Source: Microbacterium atlanticum | GTDB taxonomy: Bacteria; Actinomycetota; Actinomycetes; Actinomycetales; Microbacteriaceae | NCBI RefSeq assembly: GCF_015277815.1 | Contig: NZ_CP063813.1 | Location: forward strand, 496,001-560,000 | Length of the DNA stretch: 64,000 nucleotides | Direction: 5' to 3' | Shown: positions 8,331 through 16,800 of the stretch, piece by piece | Layout of the letters: each line of letters opens with the position of its first letter | Numbering within the stretch: position 1 is the stretch's first letter | Notes under the pieces: model-generated | Told to the model about the DNA's origin: nothing | Seen by the model: the letters and a program-made list of their open reading frames with translations, nothing else | Databases searched by the model: none | Position numbers and translations under genes: made by a program

Positions 8331-9260
8331 TCAGCCGCCCGTCATGGTGCGGGCGATCTGCGTCGCCGAGTCGCCGGCGCGCCGGAGCACGAGCGCGACG
8401 AGCGCGAGGGCGACAAGGGTCAGCAGCAGCATGATCGTCGACACCGCGGCGACCTCGGGTCGCAGCCCCGACCGGACGGCGCTCAGCACGTAGACCGGCC
8501 ACGGCGTCGTGCCCGACACCTGCACGAAAGCGGCGACGATGGTGTTGTCGAGGCTCAGCGTGAACGCCAGGAGGAACCCGGCGAGCACCGCGGGCATCGC
8601 GAGGGCGAGGGTCACGCGGCGGAAGGTCGTGAACGGCTTGGCGTAGAGGTCTGCGGATGCCTCCTCCAGGTGCGCGTCCTGCCCGACCAGGCGGGCACGC
8701 ACGATGTACGAGACCACGGCTGTCGCGAACAGCGACGAGCCGACCGAGAGGCGCACGATGCCGTCGTTGAACATGGTGAGGCCGAGATCCTGGCCGAGGA
8801 ACACCAGCCACGGCAGGAGTGCGACGGCGTCGACGATCTCGGGGGTCACCGACACCAGCAGGAGCAGTCCGAGGAACCACCAGACCCACCTGCCCGGGTG
8901 GCGCGCCATGGCGATGCCGGCGAGCGTGCCGAGGACCGTCGCGATGACCGCGGCGATCAGCGCGGTGATGAGCGACACCCGCACCGCGCTCTGGATCGCG
9001 GGCTTCTCGAGGATCGTGGCGAAGGCGTCGAACCCGAAGCCGTCCCACGAGACCAGCAGGCGCCCGGTGTTGAAGGAGTAGATCACGATGACGATGATCG
9101 GCAGGAACAGGAAGAGCATCACCAGGACGCCCCACACGTTCAGCGCGATGTCCGACCACGATCGCCGTGCCCGCCGGCGGGCCGCCCGCGGCGTGCGGGG
9201 GTCGGGCTGCTGCGCCTGCAGGATCGTCTCGGTCGCGGTCATGGTCTCGGGGGGAGTCAC
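8331..9260 (-). CDS. ABC transporter permease, PotC-type
   Basis: The protein has 309 residues with about six membrane spans and the inner-membrane coupling motif EEASADLYAKPFTTFRRV ('EAA' loop, about residue 185) that contacts the ATPase. The sequence following SFNTGRLLVSWDGF is typical of PotC (spermidine/putrescine). The start GTG 9260-9258 overlaps the stop of the upstream permease in GTGA, implying translational coupling. It works with the PotB-, PotD- and PotA-like proteins. Confidence 0.88.
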   Translation of the reverse strand: MTPPETMTATETILQAQQPDPRTPRAARRRARRSWSDIALNVWGVLVMLFLFLPIIVIVIYSFNTGRLLVSWDGFGFDAFATILEKPAIQSAVRVSLITALIAAVIATVLGTLAGIAMARHPGRWVWWFLGLLLLVSVTPEIVDAVALLPWLVFLGQDLGLTMFNDGIVRLSVGSSLFATAVVSYIVRARLVGQDAHLEEASADLYAKPFTTFRRVTLALAMPAVLAGFLLAFTLSLDNTIVAAFVQVSGTTPWPVYVLSAVRSGLRPEVAAVSTIMLLLTLVALALVALVLRRAGDSATQIARTMTGG

Positions 9261-10204
9261 GTCGTCACCTCCGCGGCCGCGGCGGGCGCGGCATCCGTCT
9301 TCGGGGTCCCGCCATCCGCACCGAGCGTGAGCCGGTTCCGGTGACGGAAGGGCAGTGCGATCAGCCAGATGAGCACGGCCGCGACGCCGATCGTCACCAT
9401 GATCACGAGCATCAGCAGCACCGCCATGGCCGAGCCCAGCGCCCAGTTCTGCGCCGTCTGGAACTGGCTGGCGACCAGCTGCCCGACCATGTTGCCCTTC
9501 GCGCCGCCGAGCACGGTCGCGGTGATGTAGTCGCCCATCAGCGGGATGAACACCAGCAGCACGCCTGCGATGATGCCGGGCTGCGAGAGGGGAAGCGTCA
9601 CGCGGAAGAACGTGGTCGCCTTGCCGGCGCCGAGATCCTTCGACGCCTCGCGCAGCGCCGGGCCCACGCGATCGAACGCGACGAACAGCGGCAGGATCAT
9701 GAGCGGCAGGTAGTTGTAGACGACGCCGATGACGACCGCCGTCCGCGTGTACAGCAGCTCCAGCGGGCCGTCGAGCACCCCGATTCCCTGCAGGAGCGCG
9801 GAGAGCCACCCCTCGGGGGCGAGGATCACCTGCCACCCGATCGTGCGCACGAGGAAGTTGGTCCAGAACGGCACCAGCACCAGCGCGATGAGCAGGCCGC
9901 GCCGCTGCGGCTTGACCTTGAACGCCATCCAGTACGCCACGGGCGCGCCGATGAGGAAGCACAGCACGGTTCCGATCACGCCCACCCACAGGGTGTTCGC
10001 GAAGGTCGCGAAGAAGGTCGGCGACACCGCCTCGAGATACCGGTCGAACGAAAGGATGTCGTTCGCGTGGGTGCCGAAGACACCGGGCTTGTAGCCGAAG
10101 CTGAACCACACCACCATCGCGACCGGCGCGACGAAGAACAGCAGCAGCCACACCCACGCCGGGACGGCGAGCGCGGCTCCCGCCGAACGGCGGCTCTCAG
10201 GCAC
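9257..10204 (-). CDS. ABC transporter permease, PotB-type
   Basis: This 315-residue membrane protein has about six spans and the EAA coupling loop 'REASKDLGAGKATTFFRV' (about residue 195). Its pattern VPFWTNFLVRTIGW is typical of PotB/PotH polyamine permeases. The GTG start at 10204 lies inside the end of the substrate-binding protein gene (8-bp overlap), so the two are co-translated. It forms the membrane heterodimer with the PotC-type permease. Confidence 0.88.
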   Translation of the reverse strand: MPESRRSAGAALAVPAWVWLLLFFVAPVAMVVWFSFGYKPGVFGTHANDILSFDRYLEAVSPTFFATFANTLWVGVIGTVLCFLIGAPVAYWMAFKVKPQRRGLLIALVLVPFWTNFLVRTIGWQVILAPEGWLSALLQGIGVLDGPLELLYTRTAVVIGVVYNYLPLMILPLFVAFDRVGPALREASKDLGAGKATTFFRVTLPLSQPGIIAGVLLVFIPLMGDYITATVLGGAKGNMVGQLVASQFQTAQNWALGSAMAVLLMLVIMVTIGVAAVLIWLIALPFRHRNRLTLGADGGTPKTDAAPAAAAEVTT

Positions 10205-11381
10205 CGGCAGCGGCCTTCATCTCGTTGTAGATCTCCACGCGGGTGGTCTGCGAGTCGTTGAGCTCCTGCTCGTGCATCGTCTCGAGCTGCTCGGGCGTGA
10301 AGAAGATCATGTCGGCGTATTCCAGGCCGGCCTCGGTCGCGGCGGCCTCCATGTCCTTGCCGCCGACGTTGTAGCCGATGTAGTCGAGGTTCAGCGCGAG
10401 GTTCTCGGGGGTCATCGAGAAGTCGATGAACGCATGGGCGGCCTCGGGGTGCGGCGCGCCGGCGGCGATGGCCCAGTTGTCCATCCACAGCTCGGTCTGC
10501 GGGCCCGGCAGCACCCACTGCCAGCGGTCGGGCTCGCTCGACTCGAGCAGCCCGAGACGGGCGTCGCCGTTCCACGCCTGCATCAGCACCTGGGTCCCCT
10601 GCGGGATGGCGTTCGTGCCGGGGTAGGAGTCGAAGGCCGAGATGTGCGGGGCGATCTGCTCGACGAGGAACTGCCGGCACGCCTCGAGCTCGGCGGGGTC
10701 GTCGGTGTTCCAGTCCGTGTCGTTCGCCCAGAAGTAGGCGCCGATGATGCCGGCCGGGTCGTCGGACATCGCCGTCTTGCCGCTGGCCTCGTTCTGGGCG
10801 GCGTCGAAGAAGTCGGCCCAGGTGCGCAGCTCACGGGTGATGACCGTCTTGTCGTAGACGAATCCCGTGGTGCCCCACGCCTTGCAGACGGAGTAGTCGT
10901 TGCCGGGGTCCCACGCCCGGCCGAGGAAAGCCGGGTCCATGTTGGCCATGTTCGGCAGGAGGTCCTTGTTGAACTTCGTCAGCAGGCCGTTCTCGATCAT
11001 CTGCGGGATGAAGACGCCGGTCGGGACGACGATGTCGTACCCCGAGGTGCCCTTCGCGGCCACGAGCTTGGCGATGAGCTCCTCGTTCGAGGAGTACGAG
11101 TCGAGCGTCACCTTCGGGCCGAGCTCGTCCGTGAACGCAGCGACGACATCGGGCGAGTCGTAGTCGCCCCACGTGTACACCGAGAGGGTGCTCTCGAGGT
11201 CGCCGCCCGTCGCCTGGGGCGCGGGGGATCCGCTGCCGCCCGGCGAGCACGCGGCCAGCACCGTCGCGCCGCCGGCGAGGGCGGCCAGGCTCAGGAAGCG
11301 GCGGCGCGACAGTTCGCGCACGATCGACGGAGCGGATCCCTCGGGAGCGAGGATGCGAAGCGGGTTCCGAGGCTGGGTCAC
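10197..11381 (-). CDS. Polyamine-type substrate-binding lipoprotein (PotD-like)
   Basis: The 394-residue precursor has a Tat-type twin-arginine region (SRRRFL, 25-30), a hydrophobic core and a lipobox ending LAA-C45, so it should be exported folded and lipid-anchored. The mature part starts LSVYTWGDYDSPDVV, the hallmark of PotD/PotF binding proteins. An aromatic cage for the amine is likely (YTWGDYD, WANDTDWN), but the ligand cannot be read from sequence. It is the first gene after the repeat-containing gap behind the potA-like gene, and a separate promoter is possible there. Confidence 0.88.
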   Translation of the reverse strand: MTQPRNPLRILAPEGSAPSIVRELSRRRFLSLAALAGGATVLAACSPGGSGSPAPQATGGDLESTLSVYTWGDYDSPDVVAAFTDELGPKVTLDSYSSNEELIAKLVAAKGTSGYDIVVPTGVFIPQMIENGLLTKFNKDLLPNMANMDPAFLGRAWDPGNDYSVCKAWGTTGFVYDKTVITRELRTWADFFDAAQNEASGKTAMSDDPAGIIGAYFWANDTDWNTDDPAELEACRQFLVEQIAPHISAFDSYPGTNAIPQGTQVLMQAWNGDARLGLLESSEPDRWQWVLPGPQTELWMDNWAIAAGAPHPEAAHAFIDFSMTPENLALNLDYIGYNVGGKDMEAAATEAGLEYADMIFFTPEQLETMHEQELNDSQTTRVEIYNEMKAAAGA

Positions 11382-11465
11382 GAGGGCTCCTGGTTCGGGT
11401 CGGATGCTGCGGGACGGATGCCGCGGCGGCGGCTCGCCCGTCGGGCACGGGGTCGGTCGCGGGAT

Positions 11466-11530
11466 GGGTCGGGTTCGGAGTGGGTCGGGTTCGGGGGTGG
11501 GTCGGGTTCGGGGGTCGGGGTCGGGTTCGG
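11466..11530. repeat. Four direct copies of GGGTCGGGTTCGG in an operon gap
   Basis: The exact 13-mer GGGTCGGGTTCGG occurs at 11466-11478, 11482-11494, 11499-11511 and 11518-11530 (periods 16, 17 and 19). It lies in the 183-bp non-coding gap between the ATPase gene (ends 11565) and the binding-protein gene (starts 11381). The plus strand has many G-runs and could form a G-quadruplex; the operon transcript would carry the C-rich complement. Confidence 0.75.
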
Positions 11531-11564
11531 TCGTCGGGATGCGTGGTCCGGGTGGGAGGCCGGG

Positions 11565-12752
11565 TCAGGCCGTCGGGGGCGCGATGTATCCGCCCTGCTC
11601 GGCGGCGCCCTCGTCGGCCGCGGGGAAGAGGAGGACGTGGTGGGCGGCCCACGTGCAGACGACGTCATCCCCGAGCGTGAGCGACGGCGCGTCGGGCGTC
11701 GGGCGCCGGACGATGAGGCTCTGGTCCGGGCCGAGCCGCACGAGGTACTGCATCGTGTCGCCGAGGTGCGAGACGCCGATCAGCTCGCCGCGCGTCGTGT
11801 TCGCCTCGGCGGCGGTGGCGCCGTACGCGGCGTCGCGCTCGATGCGGATGTACTCGGGACGCACGGCGGCCTCGCCGAGGTTCGTGCCGGTGAGCACCGG
11901 GGCGCCGGCCCGCACCAGGGCGTGCGGGGAGGCGATGGCGGCCCCCGCCTCGGCGGTCGGACCGCGGAAGAAGTTCTGCTGACCGACGAATGCGGCCACG
12001 TAGGCGGACGCCGGACGGGCGTAGACCGTGTCGGCGTCGGCCAGCTGCTCGATGCGGCCCGAGCGCATGATCGCGATGCGGTCGCTCATCGAGAGCGCCT
12101 CGCCCTGGTCGTGGGTCACGAAGATGAAGGTGATGCCCAGGCGCGACTGGAGGAGCTTCAGCTCCAGCTGCATCTCCTCGCGGAGCTGGCGGTCCAGCGC
12201 GCCCAGCGGCTCGTCGAGGAGCAGCACCGCCGGCCGGTTCACGAGTGCGCGCGCCAGCGCGATGCGCTGCTGCTGGCCGCCCGACAGCTGCGTCGGCTTG
12301 CGGTCGCCGAATCGCCGCATCTGCACCAGGTCGAGGGCCTGCGTCACCCGCTCGCGCACCTCCGCCTTCGGCGTGCGGCGCTGCTGCAGGCCGTAGGCGA
12401 CGTTCTCGGCGACCGACAGGTGCGGGAACAGCGCGTACGCCTGGAAGACCGTGTTCACGTCGCGCCGGTAGGGCGGGACGCCGCGCACCGGGCGTCCGGA
12501 GATGCGGATGTCTCCGGCATCCGGCTGCTCGAATCCCGCGAGCATGCGCAGGGTCGTGGTCTTGCCGCAGCCCGACGGGCCCAGCAGCGAGATGAACTCG
12601 CCGGGCTGCACGGTGAGCGAGAGGTCGTCGACGGCGGCGTGGTCGCCGTAGTACTTCGTCACCCCCGAGAGGATCACGGCGCCGCGGGCGTCACCGCTGC
12701 CGGTGGGAACCTCCGCAGCCGGATTCGCTTCGGTCGCCATGCCTGTGGACAT
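11565..12752 (-). CDS. ABC transporter ATP-binding protein, PotA-type
   Basis: The protein has 395 residues. Walker A is GPSGCGKTT (58-66), the signature is LSGGQQQR, Walker B is VLLLDEP, and the H-loop is VTHDQ. A C-terminal TOBE regulatory domain follows (about 280-395). It powers the PotB/PotC-type permeases. ATG 12752 is chosen because GAGGTGACG precedes it at good spacing; a GTG two codons earlier lacks a ribosome site. It is the promoter-proximal gene of the operon. Confidence 0.9.
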   Translation of the reverse strand: MSTGMATEANPAAEVPTGSGDARGAVILSGVTKYYGDHAAVDDLSLTVQPGEFISLLGPSGCGKTTTLRMLAGFEQPDAGDIRISGRPVRGVPPYRRDVNTVFQAYALFPHLSVAENVAYGLQQRRTPKAEVRERVTQALDLVQMRRFGDRKPTQLSGGQQQRIALARALVNRPAVLLLDEPLGALDRQLREEMQLELKLLQSRLGITFIFVTHDQGEALSMSDRIAIMRSGRIEQLADADTVYARPASAYVAAFVGQQNFFRGPTAEAGAAIASPHALVRAGAPVLTGTNLGEAAVRPEYIRIERDAAYGATAAEANTTRGELIGVSHLGDTMQYLVRLGPDQSLIVRRPTPDAPSLTLGDDVVCTWAAHHVLLFPAADEGAAEQGGYIAPPTA

Positions 12753-12825
12753 CGTCACCTCGGGAGGTCCTTCGGGTCGTCGGGTCGCGCGGCGCTGCGC
12801 GACCCCTTTCGGGTGTGTCAGGTAT

Positions 12826-13044
12826 TCAATAGCCCGCGGTGCGGCCCTGCAACGCGCCCGAGAGCGAACCGGACGATCCGCGGCGGCGCATGCCTTCGGC
12901 CCGACAGATCGTCCGGACGCGTGTAACGAGCGCGCTACCGCGGGGTTTCGAGGCCGATGCGTCGTGGTCGTGCGTCCAGCCGCTCGCGACGACGACGATC
13001 CGTCCGTCGCGCATCGTGACGAAAACGTGCTGCAGGGCGGTCAC
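12826..13044 (-). CDS. Small hypothetical protein coupled to the DNA glycosylase gene
   Basis: An open frame of 72 codons starts at GTG 13044, overlapping the glycosylase stop codon in GTGA, a classic coupling arrangement also used by neighbouring genes. The first half (LQHVFVTMRDGRIVVVASGW) has codon use like the surrounding genes. The second half is arginine- and serine-rich and less convincing. I recognise no family. It could instead be non-coding sequence that happens to be open; the rest of 12753-13040 shows no other feature. Confidence 0.3.
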   Translation of the reverse strand: MTALQHVFVTMRDGRIVVVASGWTHDHDASASKPRGSALVTRVRTICRAEGMRRRGSSGSLSGALQGRTAGY

Positions 13045-13829
13045 CGCTGGCAGGTCGGGCACCAGAAGACGATGCGCTCGCGCGTGGGATCCGCCCCCAG
13101 ACTGCCGCCGCGGATCAGCGTTCCGCAGCGACGGCACGGGCGGCCTTCCCGCCGGTACACCCACGTGGAGCGGCCCGGGCGGGAGTCGCCGGTGAAGGTG
13201 CGCCCCGACCGATCCCGGTTGGCGCGGATCATGCGCGCGCCCAGGTCGACCGCGGCGGCGGCGTCCACCTCGGTGGCGGGGGTGGTGGGAAGGACGCCGC
13301 GGACGAAGAGGATCTCGTTGGCGTACTCGTTGCCGAACCCGGCGACATTGCGCTGGTCCTGGATGGCGACATGGACGGGACGTGTGTCGGCCGCCAGTCG
13401 CCGCGCCGCCTCGACGGGATCCCACGCGTCCGACAGCGGGTCGGGCCCCAGGTGGCCGACCAGCTGCTCCTCGTCGGCCGTGGGCACCACCGTGATGTCG
13501 GCGAGGTCGAAACCCACGGTCTCCCATTCCGCCCCGTCGGGGGCGGTCGCCCCGATGACGGCTCGCGCGCGGAAGGCGGCGGCGTGCCAGCGCTCGCCGC
13601 GTCGGTAGACGTGCCATTCGCCCTCCATCTTGAGGTGGGTGTGGAGGGTCCACGTCCCGATGCGGTGGAGGAGGTGCTTGCCGCGCGAGACGACCTCGTG
13701 CACGACCTCGCCGCGCAGGTCGACGGTGGCCACCTGCGGCACGCGCAGCTCGAACCGGGTCACGGTCGCGCCGGCGAGAGCCGCGTTCAGCCGCCGGGCG
13801 GCGCGGAAGACGGTGTCGCCCTCAGGCAC
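13041..13829 (-). CDS. nei2: Fpg/Nei family DNA glycosylase (Nei2-like)
   Basis: The protein has 262 residues. It starts with the catalytic Pro-Glu pair (PEGDTVF, Pro2 as the Schiff-base nucleophile), and SRGKHLL supplies the conserved Lys. 'FGNEYANEILF' is the helix-two-turn-helix, and the C-terminus has the zinc finger CRRCG...CPTC. The enzyme removes oxidised bases and cuts the abasic site. GTG 13829 is required to place Pro at position 2, and it overlaps the end of the lhr gene by 8 bp, so the two repair genes are co-expressed. Confidence 0.92.
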   Translation of the reverse strand: MPEGDTVFRAARRLNAALAGATVTRFELRVPQVATVDLRGEVVHEVVSRGKHLLHRIGTWTLHTHLKMEGEWHVYRRGERWHAAAFRARAVIGATAPDGAEWETVGFDLADITVVPTADEEQLVGHLGPDPLSDAWDPVEAARRLAADTRPVHVAIQDQRNVAGFGNEYANEILFVRGVLPTTPATEVDAAAAVDLGARMIRANRDRSGRTFTGDSRPGRSTWVYRREGRPCRRCGTLIRGGSLGADPTRERIVFWCPTCQR

Positions 13830-16800
13830 GCGCGCCCTCGCGCAGCACGTCGCCGGCGGTGAGCCGGCGCAGGGTGAGCCCTCGCGGCGACTCGACGAAC
13901 CCGGCCTCGCGCAGCGCACGGCCGGACCCGGTGCCGTAGACGAACTCTCCGTTGACCTGCTCGACAGTGAGGGTGTCGAGGCGCCGGGCACGCGCCGTCG
14001 CTGCGAGATCCTTCGCGGCCGCCGTCAGCACGCCCTCATCGCCGGTGAAGGCGAGGGCGGACTTGCCGCCCCGCTCGAGGTACAGGGCGAGCTCTCCGTC
14101 GACCAGCACGACCAGCGCACCGGCCTTGCGGCCGGGCCGATGGCCGACGCCCTCGAGCGCCGGCCAGGCGAGCGCCGCGCCGTACGGGTTGGCGGGGTCG
14201 GTGGCGGCGAGCGTCACCGTCCGCAGCGGCGGCGGGTCGGGCAGGCCGGCGAACTCGCGCAGCCGGTCGACCGTCGCGGATGCGGCGAACTGGGCGGCGC
14301 CGAGCTTCTCGACGACGTAGCCCCGGCGGCAGTGCCCGGCTTCCTCGAAGCCGGCGAGCACGCGGTAGACCTGGGCGAAGCCGCCCGGCACGCCCTCGGA
14401 CTGCACGGCCCCGCGCGTCACCACGCCGTACCGGTCGAGTAGGAGGCCGGCGGTCGCCGTCGCGCGCAGCGCGGCGTCGGGCTCGGCTTCGGGCAGCAGC
14501 GACCAGCGGCCGCCGATCGCCGGCGGGCGCGCGGGCACCGAGGAGGCGACGGTGCGCACCGCCGCGCCCCGGTACAGGCGGGCCCGGGGCGCCCGCCTGC
14601 TGACCCGGTGCGCCTGCGACCCGCCCGACACGAGCCCGCGCACGGGGGCGAAGGTGTCGTTCGTCACGCGTCCCGACCACGTCAGCCGCCACAGCGCCTC
14701 GATGACCGACTGCTCGTTGTCTGCGCCCGTGGTCTGCTTCAGCTGCGCGGCGAAGTACGCGCCTCCGCTCGCGAGCGCCGCGAGCAGCTGGGCGTCCAGC
14801 GACCCGGGCGCGGGATCCTCCGCCTCGTCGGGGAGCGTGAGGGTGAGCGACACGGCGTCGGCGGGGTGCAGCGCGATCCAGCCGTCCCTTCCCGGCAGGC
14901 TGCCGTGCCCCGACCAGACCACTTCACCCGTCGCCGTCAGCTCGTCCAGCATCCCCGGCGTGTAGTCCGCCACCCGCGCCGGGAGCACCAGCGACTCCCA
15001 GGCGCTCGCCGGAATCGGCACGCCGGCCAGCTGCTCGACGACCGCGGCGACCCCGTCGACGCCCTCGAGCGGTCGCTTGACGTGCTGCCACACCGGCAGG
15101 AACCGCGCGTACGCAGGCTGCGGCACCGGTTCGACGCTGCCGCGGATCGCCGCGAGCGAGCGCATCCGCAGCCGCCGCAGCACCTCCGCGTCGCACCACT
15201 CCGCCTCATCGCCCCGGGTGGCGTCGCCGGTGCCGGAGGCCGTCTGAGGGTCGGGCAGGAAGAACCCGCTGGTGACGCGCCCCTGTGATTCGAGGCGCTG
15301 CAGCGTCAGCCGCGCGACCGCCACGCCGATGCCGAGGCGCTCGGCGGCGGCATCCGCGGTGAAGGGTCCGTGCGTGCGGGCGTACCGCGCGATGAGGTCG
15401 CCGAGGGGATCGGCCACGGGCTCGAGGAAGGCGGTCGGGATGCCGACGGGCAGGGCGGCGCCGAGCGCGTCGCGCAGGCGCCCGGCATCTTCGATGGCGG
15501 CGATCCGGGTGATCCCCGCGAGGGTGACCGGGATCGCCCGGCGCGCGGTCACGAGGGCGTCCAGCAGGGCGGATGCCTCGGACGCGGTGGCCTGCCCGTC
15601 CGACGTGCCGTCGGCGGCCGGCTTGAGCCGGGCCGCGACCTCCTCCGCATCCAGCGGGCCGAGGATCCGCAGCAGGTCGGCCACGCCCTCGACTCCGCGG
15701 GCGCGGCGCTCCGGGTCGAGTCGCTGGGCCTCGCGCTCGAACTGCGCGATCACGTCGGGGTCGAGCAGCTCCCTCATCTCGACCTTGCCGAGCAGCTCCG
15801 ACAGCAGCGCCGGGTCGACCGACAGCGCGGCGGCCCTGCGCTCGGCGAGCGGGGAGTCGCCCTCGTACATGAACGCGCCGACGTAGCCGAACAGCAGGTC
15901 GCGTGCGAACGGCGACGGCTGGGCGGGCTCGGTCTCGATCAGCCGGATGCGGCGCTCGCCGATCCCGCGCATGAGGCGCAGCAGGGCCGGCACGTCGTAG
16001 ACGTCCTGCAGCACTTCGCGGAGCGTCTCGAGGATGATCGGGAACGTCGGGTACCGGCGTGCCACCTCGAGCAGTTGCGCGGAGCGCTGGCGCTGCTGCC
16101 ACAGCGGGGTGCGCTTGCCGGGGTTGCGTCGCGGCATGAGGAGGGCCCGCGCGGCGCACTCCCGGAAGCGGGAGGCGAACAGCGCCGAGCCGCCCACCTC
16201 CTCGGTCACGATCTGGTCGAGCTCGTCGGGGTCGAACACGAAGAGGTCCGCGCCGGGCGGCTCGGCCGTGGCATCCGGGATCCGCGCGATGATGCCGTCG
16301 TCGCTCGCGACAGCCGAGCCGTCCACGCCGAGCCGCTCGCGGATGCGGGCGTTAACGGCGAGCGCCCAGGGCGCGTGCACCTGCATGCCGTACGGGGAAT
16401 GAAGGATCACGCGCCAGTCGCCGACCTCGTCGCGGCCGCGCTCGACCGTCAGCTGCCGGTCGGTCGGGAGCGTGCCGGTGGCCTCGCGCTGCTCGGCGAG
16501 GTAGGCCAGCAGGTTGTCCTGCGCGTATTCGTCGAGGCCGGCCTCGCGCAGGCGCGCCTCGGCCTTGTCGGGCTTCGCGGTCGACACCTCGCGGGAGAAC
16601 CTCCCCAGCGCCTCGCCGAGCTCTGCGGGACGCCCGATGCCGTCGCCGTGCCAGAACGGGACCTTGCCCGGCTGCCCGAAGGCGGGCACCACGTTGACCC
16701 GGTCGTGGGTGATCTCGACGATCCGCCAGCTCGTCGTGCCGAGTGTGAACACGTCGTTCACCCGCGACTCGTAGACCATCTCCTCGTCGAGCTCGCCGAC

